A stretch of 64,000 nucleotides of DNA from an uncultured Halocynthiibacter sp. (GCA_947503035.1 CANNCD010000001.1:372001-436000), one strand, 5' to 3'; counted from the stretch's first letter, positions 25,731-36,198 are shown. A program made the numbers and translations. Notes: generated by a model from the letters alone, not told the origin.

Positions 25731-26275
25731 TCGAACGCATGTTTTCCGTGGTATTCGGCAACGGGCGCAACGCGATTGTCGAAACCGCCGAGGTGTTCCG
25801 CATCAACGCCGAGGCCGACGCCGCCCGCGCCGCCGATATGCGCGTCCAAGCCCTAAGCCAGCATGGCGCCGAATTCACCATTGCGCGTCAGGGGCGGTTT
25901 GATCGGTTCATGGATGGGCTCAACCGAATGCCGCGCCCGCTTTTGGTGTTTTCGATGTTGGGGTTGTTTGGGGCGGCGATGGTCGATCCGATCTGGTTTT
26001 CGGCGCGGATGCAGGGGTTGCAACTGGTGCCGGAACCCTTGTGGTGGTTGATGGGAGCGGTGGTGTCGTTTTACTTTGGGGCGCGCCATCAGATAAAAGG
26101 TCAGGAATTTCAACGCTCTTTGGCGGAAACCATGGCCCGCGCGCCGCAGGTGGTGACCAATATCGACCGGTTGAATGACCTGCGGGAACCGGACGTGCCC
26201 GACGTCCCGCCGGTTGACCCCGATGAAAACCCCGCCCTCGCGGCATGGCGCGCCAGCCAAGATCGCCCGCAATAG
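25721..26275 (+). CDS. GTA-type three-span holin family protein
   Basis: It encodes 184 residues. An amphipathic N-terminus (VFRINAEADAARAADMRVQA) and a segment with two strong hydrophobic stretches (LLVFSMLGLFGAAMVDPIWF; PLWWLMGAVVSFYFGARHQI) match the GTA_holin_3TM-like family. A Pro/Asp-rich cytoplasmic tail ends it. It overlaps the endolysin gene by 10 bases (start ATGGGG in the stop region), so the two act as a lysis cassette. ccmF begins 71 bases downstream. Confidence 0.85.
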   Translation: MGLIERMFSVVFGNGRNAIVETAEVFRINAEADAARAADMRVQALSQHGAEFTIARQGRFDRFMDGLNRMPRPLLVFSMLGLFGAAMVDPIWFSARMQGLQLVPEPLWWLMGAVVSFYFGARHQIKGQEFQRSLAETMARAPQVVTNIDRLNDLREPDVPDVPPVDPDENPALAAWRASQDRPQ

Positions 26276-26346
26276 CGCGATGTTTTAGCGCGGGGCCGCA
26301 CGCCGATTTGAATTGCCCCGCGCGCAGATTCTTCTAGTATCCGCGC

Positions 26347-28302
26347 ATGATTACAGAGCTCGGACACTTCGCCCTTATCCTTTCGTTTTTTGTCGCCATC
26401 GTACAGGCGGTGGTCCCCATGATTGGGGCCGCGCGCGGCTGGCGTGGCTGGATGAATGTGGCGTCACCGGCGGCAAATGTGCAATTCGTCCTGCTGACCT
26501 TTGCGTTTTTGGCGTTAACGGTGGCCTTTGTGACCTCGGATTTCTCGCTTCGCTTGGTCTATTTGAACAGCCATACGGACAAACCGATGCTCTATAAAAT
26601 CTCAGGCGTTTGGGGCAACCACGAAGGCTCGATGCTTTTGTGGGTGTTGATCGTGGCGGGGTTCGGCGCGACGGCCACGTGGTTCGGCGGCAACCTGCCA
26701 CGTACATTGCAGGCGCGGGTTTTGTCGGTTCAGGGTGCGATTGGCGTGGCGTTTTTGGCGTTTATCCTCTTCACATCAAACCCGTTTTTGCGTCTGGAAT
26801 TTCCGCCGTTCAACGGTCAGGATTTGAACCCGCTGTTGCAGGACCCTGGTCTCGCCTTTCACCCGCCGTTTTTGTACCTCGGCTATGTCGGCCTTTCGAT
26901 GACCTTTAGCTTTGCCGTCGCCGCCCTCATTGAAGGGCGCGTGGATGCGGCGTGGGGCCGTTGGGTGCGGCCTTGGACCCTTGCGGCATGGGTATTTTTG
27001 ACCATCGGCATCGCGCTCGGATCGTGGTGGGCCTATTACGAATTGGGCTGGGGCGGCTATTGGTTCTGGGATCCCGTTGAAAACGCGTCCTTTATGCCGT
27101 GGTTGATTTCTGTGGCTTTGCTGCATTGCGCGGTCGTTGTCGAAAAACGTGAAGTGTTGAAAAGCTGGACGATTTTGCTCGCCATCTTGGCCTTTGGGTT
27201 CTCTTTGATTGGGACGTTTATCGTGCGATCCGGCCTGTTGACCTCGGTCCATGCCTTTGCAAATGACCCCGAACGGGGCGTGTTCATCCTGATTATTCTT
27301 GCGATTTTCATGGGTGGGGCGCTGACGTTGTTTACATTCCGCGCCGCCGCGATGGAGGCCAAAAGCGCCTTTTCCATCGCCAGCCGCGAGAGCGCGCTTG
27401 TCCTGAACAACATCCTCTTGGCGGTTGCCTGTTTCGTTGTGTTCATCGGCACAATCTGGCCCCTGATCGCCGAGATGTTTTTTGACCGCACATTGTCCGT
27501 TGGTCCGCCGTTCTTTGATGCGGCATTCACGCCGTTCATGATGCTCCTCGCGCTTGTCCTGCCCATCGGGGCGATGGTTCCGTGGAAACGGGCCAAGCTC
27601 GCGAAAACCGCGCGTCCGTTGCGCGGGGCACTGGCGATTGCGGTGGCAATTGCGCTGTTGATTTATACGATGAACACAGGTCAGAGCCTGCTTGCGCCGA
27701 TTGGTGCGTTTCTGGGGGCTTGGGTCATTTTGGGCGCAGTTGTTGACCTTGGATCGCGGCTTGGACGTGGGGATATGGGGCAGAAATTCGCACGTCTCAT
27801 GCGCCTTCCACGGGCCGATTGGGGCAAGGCCGTGTCGCATGCCGGCCTTGGGGTGACCATGCTTGGCATTGCGTTCCTGAACGCCTGGGAGACCGAGGAC
27901 ATCCGCGTCACCGCCATCGGCGACACCTTTACCGTTGGGGCCTATGACATTCGTTTGGCGGATGTGCGCATGGTCGAGGGGCCAAATTATCTGTCCACCA
28001 TGGCGACGATTGACGTTGGCAAAACCGGTGCCCATGTGGCGACCCTGTTCCCCGAAAAACGCGTCTATCCCGTGGCGGCGATGCCCACCACCGAGGCGGA
28101 TATCGACAATGGCGTATTTCGCGATGTCTACGTCGTGATCGGCGACGAACAGCACGACGGCCGATGGGCGGTGCGCACCTATATCAAACCCTTTGCCAAC
28201 TGGATTTGGGCGGGCGCGATCATCATGGCGCTTGGCGGTGCCCTGAGCCTGTCTGATCGGCGCTATCGCGTTGCGGCGGGTGCACGAAAGGCGACGTCAT
28301 GA
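26347..28302 (+). CDS. ccmF: Cytochrome c heme lyase subunit CcmF
   Basis: It encodes a 651-residue polytopic membrane protein of the heme-apocytochrome ligation complex. The WWD heme-handling signature appears as WGGYWFWDPVENASFMPWL, and conserved LVYLNSHTDKPMLYKISGVW with the following GNHEGSMLLWVL is also typical. Many hydrophobic spans run throughout, with the periplasmic domain near the C-terminus. ccmH overlaps its end by 4 bases. Confidence 0.97.
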   Translation: MITELGHFALILSFFVAIVQAVVPMIGAARGWRGWMNVASPAANVQFVLLTFAFLALTVAFVTSDFSLRLVYLNSHTDKPMLYKISGVWGNHEGSMLLWVLIVAGFGATATWFGGNLPRTLQARVLSVQGAIGVAFLAFILFTSNPFLRLEFPPFNGQDLNPLLQDPGLAFHPPFLYLGYVGLSMTFSFAVAALIEGRVDAAWGRWVRPWTLAAWVFLTIGIALGSWWAYYELGWGGYWFWDPVENASFMPWLISVALLHCAVVVEKREVLKSWTILLAILAFGFSLIGTFIVRSGLLTSVHAFANDPERGVFILIILAIFMGGALTLFTFRAAAMEAKSAFSIASRESALVLNNILLAVACFVVFIGTIWPLIAEMFFDRTLSVGPPFFDAAFTPFMMLLALVLPIGAMVPWKRAKLAKTARPLRGALAIAVAIALLIYTMNTGQSLLAPIGAFLGAWVILGAVVDLGSRLGRGDMGQKFARLMRLPRADWGKAVSHAGLGVTMLGIAFLNAWETEDIRVTAIGDTFTVGAYDIRLADVRMVEGPNYLSTMATIDVGKTGAHVATLFPEKRVYPVAAMPTTEADIDNGVFRDVYVVIGDEQHDGRWAVRTYIKPFANWIWAGAIIMALGGALSLSDRRYRVAAGARKATS

Positions 28303-28745
28303 AATATCTCCTTTTGATTGCCTGCCTGTTTGCGACACCTGCCATGGCGGTGGAGCCCGATGAAATCTTGGCCGATCCGGTACTGGAAAGCCGCGCGCGG
28401 GACCTGTCCAAGGGGCTTCGGTGCCTCGTCTGCCAGAACGAATCCATCGACGAAAGCAACGCCGATTTGGCGCGCGACTTGCGGATTTTGGTGCGCGAAC
28501 GTCTGGTTGCGGGCGATACCGATGATGAGGTGATCGAGTGGGTCGTTGGGGTTTACGGTGAATATGTTCTGCTGCGCCCGACGCTGACTGGGGCGAATAT
28601 CGTGCTTTGGCTTGCTGGCCCCGCTGGGCTTTTGACGGCGCTGTTGGGCGGGATGATTTACGTGCGACGACGCAGCACGGCGCAGACGGGCGACGCCCTG
28701 AGTGAAGCAGAACAAAAGCGCCTTGCGGAATTATTAAAAGATTGA
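28299..28745 (+). CDS. ccmH: Cytochrome c maturation protein CcmH (CcmL/CycL)
   Basis: It encodes 148 residues with a signal peptide (KYLLLIACLFATPAMAV), a periplasmic thioredoxin-like helical domain carrying the LRCLVCQNESIDESNADLAR motif (the reducing Cys pair for apocytochrome c), and a C-terminal membrane anchor (NIVLWLAGPAGLLTALLGGM). It overlaps ccmF by 4 bases. Length fits the short bacterial CcmH/CcmL. Confidence 0.95.
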   Translation: MKYLLLIACLFATPAMAVEPDEILADPVLESRARDLSKGLRCLVCQNESIDESNADLARDLRILVRERLVAGDTDDEVIEWVVGVYGEYVLLRPTLTGANIVLWLAGPAGLLTALLGGMIYVRRRSTAQTGDALSEAEQKRLAELLKD

Positions 28746-28811
28746 TCAATCGCCCCTTTTAATGGCGTCAATCAAGGCTATGTTTATACGCATAACATGA
28801 CGGAGCGTGAG

Positions 28812-29591
28812 ATGAATTATAAGGCGATCAAACTGTCCCAGCGGGATCATATTGCGGTGCTGACCCTTGCGCGTCCCGAGGTGTCGAACGCGTTGAACGC
28901 ACAGATGCGGGCCGAGATGTTGCACGCAGTGCGGTCCATGCAGTCGAGCGACGCGCGGGTTTTGGTGATCACGGGGCAGGGGAAAACATTCTGCGCCGGT
29001 CAGGATTTGGGCGATCAGGGCAACGCTGCATCGCTTGATTTCGAACGGACTCTGCGCGACGAAATCACCCCGCTTGTGCGGGCCATTTCCGATTGTGAAA
29101 TTCCCGTTGTCGCCGCCGTGAACGGTGCCGCCTCTGGGTCTGGCATGAACATCGCGCTGGCCGCCGATGTGGTTATCGCCGCCGAAGACGCCGTGTTTAC
29201 CCAGTCCCTTGGTCGTATTGGTCTGATGGCGGACAGCGGCGCGTCCTATTGGTTGCCCCGTCAAATCGGCCGCGCCAAGGCGATGGGCATGGTGTTGTTC
29301 GGCGAAGGCTTGACCGCAGGGGAAGCATCCGACATGGGCCTGATCTGGGAGGTCGCGCCAACCGAAGGCTTTGCCGACCACTGGTGGACCCGCGCGACGA
29401 CATTGGCCAACGGCCCAACGCAGGCCTATCTGCATTTCAAACAGGCCATGAACGCCAGCTGGACCAATGACCTTGAGGGGCAGCTGACCCTTGAGGCGAA
29501 ACTACAGGGCCGCACCGGCAAAACCCGCGACTTCAAAGAAGGCGTCGTGGCCCATATGGAGCGGACACCCGCGAAATTTGAGGGGCGGTAG
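28812..29591 (+). CDS. Enoyl-CoA hydratase/isomerase family protein, PaaG-like
   Basis: It encodes a 259-residue crotonase-fold protein. The oxyanion-hole regions are VITGQGKTFCAGQDLGDQG and VAAVNGAASGSGMNIALAAD, with SLGRIGLMADSGASYWLPRQ following. The FCAGQDL and GLMADSG segments resemble PaaG (ring 1,2-epoxyphenylacetyl-CoA isomerase), but no other phenylacetate genes are nearby, so the substrate is open. The ATG at 28812 has GGAG six bases upstream; an ATG at 28797 lacks one. It follows ccmH by 66 bases. Confidence 0.85.
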   Translation: MNYKAIKLSQRDHIAVLTLARPEVSNALNAQMRAEMLHAVRSMQSSDARVLVITGQGKTFCAGQDLGDQGNAASLDFERTLRDEITPLVRAISDCEIPVVAAVNGAASGSGMNIALAADVVIAAEDAVFTQSLGRIGLMADSGASYWLPRQIGRAKAMGMVLFGEGLTAGEASDMGLIWEVAPTEGFADHWWTRATTLANGPTQAYLHFKQAMNASWTNDLEGQLTLEAKLQGRTGKTRDFKEGVVAHMERTPAKFEGR

Positions 29592-29600
29592 CATAACACC

Positions 29601-30386
29601 CTAGCTAGTCGAGCCGTTGGAGAGGTTTACGCTTGTGTTCTGAGCGATTTTTCGAATAACGGCCTTGTCCAGCCTCTCAAGGCTTTGGGTGTTCCCAGGT
29701 AAGTCGGAAATCGAAAACTTCAGCATCTGTTCTGTGAGGACAAGTTGTTTGCTCTTCTTGTCGTCCCCGGCAAATGTTTGCGCGGCGATGAGGATCTCGA
29801 GGTATAGAATTTTGTCTGACAGCTCTGATATTTTTCGGACGTTTTGTGCATACCAACGAAGAAAAAGGGTACCAATAAGTTGGATGACCAAGATGCCCGA
29901 GACGCGCGGAAGCACAAATGTATAGAGAAAGTGTTCAATGCTGAGTTCGGAAATCTCGGTTGATCGGCTGGTGACGATCAAAGAGACGATCAAGACGAAC
30001 GAAACAAAGGTCGCCCCCATTCCAATCGCCAAGTTCTTGGTGGCATAACTTCGTTGGTCCCCCGCCTCGAGGTATAGCCGGTAAATCGACTGGATGAGAG
30101 GCTGATCTGCGTAGGCTGAGAAATCGGTGAAGCGTGATTTATTCTCTTCGATGATCTCTCGGTCGAGCAAATCCGAGCGAAGCGTGCTTCCGGTGGCCTT
30201 GATAAAGATCGGGACCGAAAGCAGTAAGCCGCCGCCAATGAACAGAAGGTTCTGGTTATAGATGTAATCTGGAAATGAGCTGTTCGAAAAGGCTCCGCCA
30301 AGGATGAAGCCCGCTATCGCCACCACAGCAAGGCTTAGGGCCGCGACGATGGGCCGATGTTTTAAAATACTTTTTGCATCTGCCAT
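29601..30386 (-). CDS. Membrane protein of unknown function
   Basis: It encodes 261 residues. Four hydrophobic spans are visible: PIVAALSLAVVAIAGFILGG, QNLLFIGGGLLLSVPIFIKA, MGATFVSFVLIVSLIVTS and LPRVSGILVIQLIGTLFLRW. The last third is a soluble helical domain ending NTSVNLSNGSTS. GAGGAACG precedes the ATG at 30386. I do not recognise a family. The codon and base use look more AT-rich than in the neighbouring paaG-like and gltA genes, which hints at recent acquisition, but no repeats or transposase are beside it. Confidence 0.8.
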   Translation of the reverse strand: MADAKSILKHRPIVAALSLAVVAIAGFILGGAFSNSSFPDYIYNQNLLFIGGGLLLSVPIFIKATGSTLRSDLLDREIIEENKSRFTDFSAYADQPLIQSIYRLYLEAGDQRSYATKNLAIGMGATFVSFVLIVSLIVTSRSTEISELSIEHFLYTFVLPRVSGILVIQLIGTLFLRWYAQNVRKISELSDKILYLEILIAAQTFAGDDKKSKQLVLTEQMLKFSISDLPGNTQSLERLDKAVIRKIAQNTSVNLSNGSTS

Positions 30387-30473
30387 ATCGTTCCTCAATT
30401 AAATCAATGTCTTAAATAGGCGACGACCGCTTATCGTTCACGAGTCGAGCAGTATCGTAGATGACACAACGAA

Positions 30474-30499
30474 AAAAGCCACCCGATTGGGTGGCTTTT
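30474..30499 (-). terminator. Intrinsic terminator of gltA
   Basis: AAAAGCCACCC / GGGTGGCTTTT with a GATT loop is a perfect 11-bp stem, 25 bases past the gltA stop, with a T-run on the minus strand. Confidence 0.85.
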
Positions 30500-30524
30500 G
30501 TGTTTTTAACGGTGAAACCGGTTT

Positions 30525-31820
30525 CTAGCGGTCTTCTACGTTTGTGTAGTCGCGCTGTGTTTCGCCGGTGTACAACTGACGTGGGCGACCGATTTTCAAT
30601 GCTGGGTCTTCGATCATTTCTTTCCACTGGGAAATCCAGCCAACTGTGCGGGACAGGGCGAAGATCGGAGTGAACATAGATGTCGGGAAGCCCATCGCTT
30701 CGAGGATGATACCAGAGTAGAAATCCACGTTCGGGAAGAGTTTCTTCTCGGCGAAATATGGATCTGCAAGGGCAGCGGCCTCAAGTTCCTTAGCAACCTG
30801 AAGGATTGGGTTGTTTTCAACGCCAAGCAGTTCAAGAACCTCATCCGCGGATTCTTTCATCACAGTCGCGCGAGGGTCGAAGTTTTTGTAAACGCGGTGA
30901 CCAAAGCCCATCAGACGGAACGGATCGTTCTTATCCTTAGCGCGTGCAATGAATTCAGGGATGCGATCAACGGAACCGATTTCCTGAAGCATTTCAAGAC
31001 ATGCTTGGTTCGCACCACCGTGAGCAGGGCCCCAAAGACATGCGATACCGGCGGCGATACATGCGAATGGGTTGGCGCCAGAGGAGCCAGCCAAACGAAC
31101 AGTGGATGTGGACGCGTTCTGTTCGTGGTCCGCGTGAAGCGTAAAGATGCGGTCCATTGCGCGTGCAAGGATCGGATCAACAACATAGTCTTCTGCAGGC
31201 ACAGAGAAACACATGCGAAGGAAGTTGGACGCGTAATCAAGGTCGTTGCGTGGGTATACGATCGGCTGGCCGATAGAGTATTTATACGCCGCAGCAGCGA
31301 TGGTTGGCAGTTTCGCGATCATACGGATCGAGGCAACTTCGCGCTGATGTGGGTCTGTGATGTCTGTGCTGTCGTGGTAGAATGCGGACATCGCACCAAC
31401 AACACCGGTCATGATCGCCATTGGGTGAGCATCGCGACGGAAGCCTTTGAAAAGGTTCATCATTTGCTCGTGGATCATAGTGTGGTTTGTCACCAGACCT
31501 TCGAATTCTTCAAGCTGAGCCGCGCTTGGAAGCTCACCGTAAAGAAGAAGATAGCAGACTTCTAGGTAGTGGGACTGACCCGCAAGTTGGTCAATTGGGT
31601 AACCGCGGTGCAGAAGGATACCTTCGCCGCCGTCAATGTATGTGATCGAAGATTCAGTGGACGCAGTGGACGTAAAGCCCGGGTCATATGTGAAAACGGA
31701 ACCTTGGGCGTACAATTTACGGATATCAAGAACGTCCGGACCTGCAGATGGGGAGTGGATCGGAAGTTCGATCGTCTTGTCATCAAAGGTTAGCGTTGCC
31801 GTTCTAGTAGATTCTACCAT
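30525..31820 (-). CDS. gltA: Citrate synthase
   Basis: It encodes a 431-residue type II citrate synthase condensing acetyl-CoA and oxaloacetate at the entry of the TCA cycle. The conserved catalytic segments are [15 protein letters not shown] and [20 protein letters not shown], with the N-terminal [20 protein letters not shown]. Length and the N-terminal beta domain fit the hexameric form. It has its own terminator at 30474. gltX lies upstream on the same strand, with a 75-base gap. Confidence 0.97.
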   Translation of the reverse strand: MVESTRTATLTFDDKTIELPIHSPSAGPDVLDIRKLYAQGSVFTYDPGFTSTASTESSITYIDGGEGILLHRGYPIDQLAGQSHYLEVCYLLLYGELPSAAQLEEFEGLVTNHTMIHEQMMNLFKGFRRDAHPMAIMTGVVGAMSAFYHDSTDITDPHQREVASIRMIAKLPTIAAAAYKYSIGQPIVYPRNDLDYASNFLRMCFSVPAEDYVVDPILARAMDRIFTLHADHEQNASTSTVRLAGSSGANPFACIAAGIACLWGPAHGGANQACLEMLQEIGSVDRIPEFIARAKDKNDPFRLMGFGHRVYKNFDPRATVMKESADEVLELLGVENNPILQVAKELEAAALADPYFAEKKLFPNVDFYSGIILEAMGFPTSMFTPIFALSRTVGWISQWKEMIEDPALKIGRPRQLYTGETQRDYTNVEDR

Positions 31821-31895
31821 GTCTTAATCCTCTTCGCGAAAAGCGACCTGCCCAGTGGCAGGTCCCTATGTTAGTCGCCAAAAGGAAAATCCCTT

Positions 31896-33299
31896 TTAGC
31901 GTGCTGCGTCGTCCAGACGAGCGATGGTTTCATCGCGGCCCAGAACGAGCATCATATCAAATACACTTGGTGTGGGTGCGCGTCCCGCAAGGGCGGCGCG
32001 TAGGGGGCCAACAAGTTTGCCCAGTTTCAGATCATGCGCCGTTGCAAGGCCCGAAACTGTCTCCTCCAATGTGTTCCGGTCCCAAGTAACATTTTGCAAC
32101 TGCGGCGTCAATTCATTCAGTATACGACGGGATACATCATCCAGCATTCCTTGCGATTTTTCGTCCCGTTCAATGGGGCGTTGGGTCAATGCAAAGTGTG
32201 CTTTATCAAGAAGATCGCCCAATTTCTTGCTGCTGGTCTTGAGACAATAAAGCGCAGGAAGAATCGCATCAAGTTGATCTGCCGTGAGATCACGGTCGTC
32301 AGAGGCCGCAACAAATGCCTTAATTTCTTGCAGCAGCGCAGCATCTTCGGTGGCGGCGATGTGCTGACCACAGATGTTATCGAGCTTTTTAAAGTCGAGA
32401 CGCGCAGGGGATTTGCCGATGCCATCGGTGCCGAACCATTCGCGGGCCTGCTCATCGGTAAAAAATTCGTCATCGCCGTGGCTCCAACCCAAGCGGGCCA
32501 GATAATTGCGCATACCGGCCGCGACATAACCCATCGCCTGATATTCCTCGACACCGGTGGCGCCGTGGCGTTTCGACAGTTTCTTGCCGTCTGGGCCGTG
32601 GATCAACGGAATATGCGCATAGGTCGGAAGGTCCCAGCCCATAGCGTGATAGATGTGCGATTGCCGTCCGGCATTCGCCAGATGGTCATCCCCACGGATC
32701 ACATGGGTCACGCCCATATCATAGTCATCTACAACCACTGCCAACATATACGTCGGTGTACCGTCCGAACGTAAACAAATCATGTCATCCAGCGTGTTGT
32801 TTTTCCATTTCACTTTACCCTGAACTTCGTCATGGATCTCGGTGGTGCCATCACGCGGCATTTTCAGACGCACAACATAGGGCGCGTCTGGGTGGGTGTC
32901 CTCGCTGGCGTCGCGCCACGGGCTTTGGAATAGGGTTGATTTCTTTTCGGCGCTGGCCGCATCGCGAAAGGCTTGAATTTCGTCTTGGGTCGAGAAACAC
33001 TTGTAGGCCTTGCCATTGGCAAGCATCTCAAGCGCCACGTCGCGGTGACGATCGGCGCGCTCAAACTGGCTGATGGCTTCGCCGTCATAGTCAATGCCCA
33101 GCCATTCGAACCCACGCAGGATCGCGTCGGTTGCCTCGGGGGTAGACCGTTCGCGGTCCGTGTCTTCGATCCGCATCAGGAATTTGCCGCCGCGACCCCG
33201 TGCATAAAGCCAGCTAAAGAGGGCGGTGCGCGCGGTACCGATATGCATATAGCCCGTAGGAGACGGGGCGATACGGGTGACGACTTGGGACTGGGACAT
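31896..33299 (-). CDS. gltX: Glutamyl-tRNA synthetase
   Basis: It encodes a 467-residue class I synthetase that charges tRNA(Glu). The HIGH-like motif is in [20 protein letters not shown], and the KMSKS-like motif is [19 protein letters not shown]. The [12 protein letters not shown] segment is typical of GluRS. The divergent comEC gene begins 76 bases upstream. Confidence 0.97.
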   Translation of the reverse strand: MSQSQVVTRIAPSPTGYMHIGTARTALFSWLYARGRGGKFLMRIEDTDRERSTPEATDAILRGFEWLGIDYDGEAISQFERADRHRDVALEMLANGKAYKCFSTQDEIQAFRDAASAEKKSTLFQSPWRDASEDTHPDAPYVVRLKMPRDGTTEIHDEVQGKVKWKNNTLDDMICLRSDGTPTYMLAVVVDDYDMGVTHVIRGDDHLANAGRQSHIYHAMGWDLPTYAHIPLIHGPDGKKLSKRHGATGVEEYQAMGYVAAGMRNYLARLGWSHGDDEFFTDEQAREWFGTDGIGKSPARLDFKKLDNICGQHIAATEDAALLQEIKAFVAASDDRDLTADQLDAILPALYCLKTSSKKLGDLLDKAHFALTQRPIERDEKSQGMLDDVSRRILNELTPQLQNVTWDRNTLEETVSGLATAHDLKLGKLVGPLRAALAGRAPTPSVFDMMLVLGRDETIARLDDAAR

Positions 33300-33375
33300 G
33301 TGATGTTAACCTTTTGGAAACCAAGACTGGCTTAATGTTTAACGGTGTTTTAATGCGGCAGGAGGCCAAGAACAA

Positions 33376-35427
33376 GTGCGCGTCGTCCGCCCATTTCTAC
33401 ACATGGTTAACGCCCAAGCGGGGGCGTTGTTTTATTGGGTCCCCGTCATGTTGGGCGTGGGGATCGGCACCTATTTCGCGCTTCCTGTGGAACCGCCGCT
33501 CTGGCTCTATGCGGTTATGGCGGTTGCTGCGCTGTCGCTTTTGCTGCTGCGTCGGCGCATTGACCCGATCTTTGTCCCCCCCGTTATGGTTCTTGTGTTG
33601 GTCCTTGCGGGGCTGTGCCTTGCCGGACTGCGCAGCCATAGCGTTGCTGGCCCCGTGCTTGGCTGGCGATATTACGGGCCTGTCGAAGGCCGGATCGTAA
33701 AAATTGACCGGTCTCAAAGCGACGCGGTGCGGCTGACCCTTGATCAGGTGGTTCTTGAACGGGTGAGCGCCACGAAAACCCCAACCCGCGTCCGCGTGTC
33801 ATTGCATGGCGAGCAGGGCAATTTCACCCCACAAATCGGAATGCGGGTCGCCATGTCGGCCCATTTATCGCCCCCTGGTGGGCCGGTTGAACCCAACGGT
33901 TTCGATTTTCAACGATTGGCGTGGTTCATCAAACTTGGCGCGGTGGGCTATACCCGAAGCCCCGCCTTGGCGATGGAGCCTGCCGACCAAGGTGCAATTG
34001 GCCTTTGGGTTTCGGGTGTGCGCGAAGTCATGTCCCGCTATGTCCAAGAGGCATTGCCCGATGGGCAGGGGGCCTTTGCCACGGCGATCCTGACCGGCGA
34101 CCGCGCCGCGATCCCACAGGATGTTCTGGATGATTTGCGTGCCTCAAACCTTGCGCATCTATTGGCGATTTCGGGGCTTCATATGGGGATGTTGACGGGG
34201 TTCGTTTTCGCGGGGCTGCGGTTTGGGCTGGCCATGATCCCATATGTGGCGCTTCGATATCCGATCAAAAAAATCGCTGCGGGGGCGGCGTTGATTACCG
34301 GTGCGGGGTATCTGGCACTGTCCGGCGGAGCGGTCGCGACCGAGCGGGCCTATGTTATGGTCGCGGTGATGTTCGTCGCGATCCTGTTGAATCGGCGCGC
34401 GATCACATTGCGGGCCGTTGCGATTGCGGCGGTGATCGTGCTGCTCTTGCGGCCCGAGGCTCTGATCGGAGCGGGTTTCCAGATGTCATTCGCAGCGACC
34501 GTGGCCTTGGTCGCCGTGTTCGGATCGGTATCGCGCATGCCCAGCCGACGTTTTCCAAAATGGATGGGACCGGTGGTTGGCGTCGTGATGTCGTCGTTCA
34601 TTGCGGGGATGGCCACGGCGCCATTTTCGGCCATCCATTTTAACCAAATTGCGCAATACGGGTTGTTGGCCAATGTCATCAGCGTGCCTGTTATGGGGAT
34701 TTTGGTGATGCCAATGGCCGTTCTTGCGGTGCTATTGGCGCCGTTTGGGCTTGATTTTATTGCGTTTTGGGCAATGGGTTGGGGGATTTCGTGGATCCTC
34801 TGGGTCGCGGATTGGGTGTCGGGGATGTCGGGATCGGTGACCCTAATCGCGACTCCACATCCCATTGTCTTGCCGTTGTTTTCGCTCGGGGCGTTGATGC
34901 TCGCGCTTTGGCGGGGCAAGGGACGCTGGACCGGCGCGTGTATCGCGATGGTCGCGGTCATCATATGGATGGCAAGCAGCCGCCCCGATGTGTTAATCGC
35001 CGACAGCGGCGGATTGGTCGGGGTGATGACCCCAGAGGGCCGCGCCCTTAGTCGGGCCAAGGGCGATGGGTTCGTCGCCGAGGTTTGGCTTGAAAATGAC
35101 GGTGACGGGGCGACACAGGAGATTGCCGCGGAACGTGGATTTACGGGGCCGTCGCATGCACGAGCGTTTTCGATTGGGGCCAAAGCCGCCGTAATTCTGC
35201 GCAACAAAAAGGGGGGGGCGATGTTCGCTGATGCCTGTGTGCGATATGATCTGGTGATCTATGCCCCAAGCGCCAAGGATCAGCCTGATCCGTCATCCGG
35301 AAAATGTGAGTGGATCAACATCGAGACCCTTCGGGAAACGGGAACCATCGCCTTTTATGTGGACGGTTCGGACATCATCCGCATCAATGCGCGTGACGCC
35401 GCAGGGCGCCGTCTTTGGAACCGTTAA
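33376..35427 (+). CDS. comEC: ComEC/Rec2 family DNA-uptake channel protein
   Basis: It encodes 683 residues, many of them hydrophobic. The competence domain begins [20 protein letters not shown] with the HM signature, and continues in long membrane spans. An OB-like N-terminal part ([20 protein letters not shown]) precedes it. The C-terminal soluble part is a shortened hydrolase-like region ([20 protein letters not shown]). ComEC moves single-stranded DNA into the cell during transformation, and in Rhodobacteraceae is also needed by GTA recipients. The GTG start has AGGAGG 10 bases before it. It meets lexA tail to tail with stops overlapping in TTAA. Confidence 0.9.
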   Translation: MRVVRPFLHMVNAQAGALFYWVPVMLGVGIGTYFALPVEPPLWLYAVMAVAALSLLLLRRRIDPIFVPPVMVLVLVLAGLCLAGLRSHSVAGPVLGWRYYGPVEGRIVKIDRSQSDAVRLTLDQVVLERVSATKTPTRVRVSLHGEQGNFTPQIGMRVAMSAHLSPPGGPVEPNGFDFQRLAWFIKLGAVGYTRSPALAMEPADQGAIGLWVSGVREVMSRYVQEALPDGQGAFATAILTGDRAAIPQDVLDDLRASNLAHLLAISGLHMGMLTGFVFAGLRFGLAMIPYVALRYPIKKIAAGAALITGAGYLALSGGAVATERAYVMVAVMFVAILLNRRAITLRAVAIAAVIVLLLRPEALIGAGFQMSFAATVALVAVFGSVSRMPSRRFPKWMGPVVGVVMSSFIAGMATAPFSAIHFNQIAQYGLLANVISVPVMGILVMPMAVLAVLLAPFGLDFIAFWAMGWGISWILWVADWVSGMSGSVTLIATPHPIVLPLFSLGALMLALWRGKGRWTGACIAMVAVIIWMASSRPDVLIADSGGLVGVMTPEGRALSRAKGDGFVAEVWLENDGDGATQEIAAERGFTGPSHARAFSIGAKAAVILRNKKGGAMFADACVRYDLVIYAPSAKDQPDPSSGKCEWINIETLRETGTIAFYVDGSDIIRINARDAAGRRLWNR

Positions 35428-36110
35428 TAGTTACGGATCAAGCCGACCAATTTACCCTGCACCTTCACGTGACCCTCGGGCAAAACGCGGGTCTCAAAGT
35501 CTGGGTTGGCGGCTTCGAGTGCGATCATATTGCCACGACGGAAGAACCGTTTCAGTGTCGCCTCATAGCCTTCGACCTGTGCCACAACGATATCGCCGTT
35601 TTCCGCAGTTGATGTTTCACGGATCACCACAACATCACCGTCATTGATACCGGCGTCGATCATAGATTCGCCTTTAACCTCAAGGGCATAATGACTCCCG
35701 CGGCCCTTAAGCATTTGACCGGGCACTGCAACGTTTTGCGCGCCATCGGTGATCGCCTCAATCGGAACACCGGCGGCGATTTTACCAAGGATCGGAAGCT
35801 CAACCGCCTGTGCCTGCATCGGAAGGGGTGTGGGCGGGGATTGCTCCGGTGCGTCGCCCTCGATCACCTTGGGGGTAAACCCGTGGGGGGCAAGCGCGTC
35901 GGGCAGTTTCACAATCTCAATCGCGCGCGCACGGTGGGCCAAACGACGGATAAATCCGCGTTCCTCAAGCGCCGTAATCAAACGGTGGATACCAGATTTC
36001 GACCGAAGGTTGAGCGCCTCTTTCATCTCATCAAACGAGGGCGGAACACCATCACGGTTCACACGTTTGTTAATGAAATCAAGCAGTTCGATTTGCTTTT
36101 TCGTGAGCAT
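35424..36110 (-). CDS. lexA: LexA SOS repressor
   Basis: It encodes a 228-residue SOS repressor. The N-terminal winged helix ([20 protein letters not shown]) is followed by the S24 protease domain: self-cleavage site Ala113-Gly114 in [13 protein letters not shown], catalytic Ser149 in KGESMIDAG, and catalytic Lys187 in YEATLKRFF. All parts for RecA-triggered cleavage are intact. Tandem GTTC boxes at 36155-36180, just upstream of the start, indicate autoregulation. Its stop overlaps the comEC stop by 4 bases. Confidence 0.97.
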   Translation of the reverse strand: MLTKKQIELLDFINKRVNRDGVPPSFDEMKEALNLRSKSGIHRLITALEERGFIRRLAHRARAIEIVKLPDALAPHGFTPKVIEGDAPEQSPPTPLPMQAQAVELPILGKIAAGVPIEAITDGAQNVAVPGQMLKGRGSHYALEVKGESMIDAGINDGDVVVIRETSTAENGDIVVAQVEGYEATLKRFFRRGNMIALEAANPDFETRVLPEGHVKVQGKLVGLIRNY

Positions 36111-36154
36111 GGCAGCCTCCAGAGCAGAAACAATCGGTCAGGTACGCGCAGCGC

Positions 36155-36180
36155 GTTCCCTTACTGTTCTAGTCCTGTTC
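36155..36180. promoter_or_regulatory. Two overlapping alphaproteobacterial SOS boxes before lexA
   Basis: GTTC occurs at 36155, 36166 and 36177, each separated by exactly 7 bases. This gives two overlapping GTTC-N7-GTTC boxes, the LexA operator form known in alphaproteobacteria. They sit 45 bases before the lexA start, between it and the end of moeA. Confidence 0.85.
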
Positions 36181-36198
36181 TTCTTTTGTGTCAATACC

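Noticed and set aside
26776-28155. 459-codon minus-strand open frame in ccmF
   Set aside because: It lies fully inside ccmF on the opposite strand, and its sequence is rich in His, Arg and Gln without any domain.
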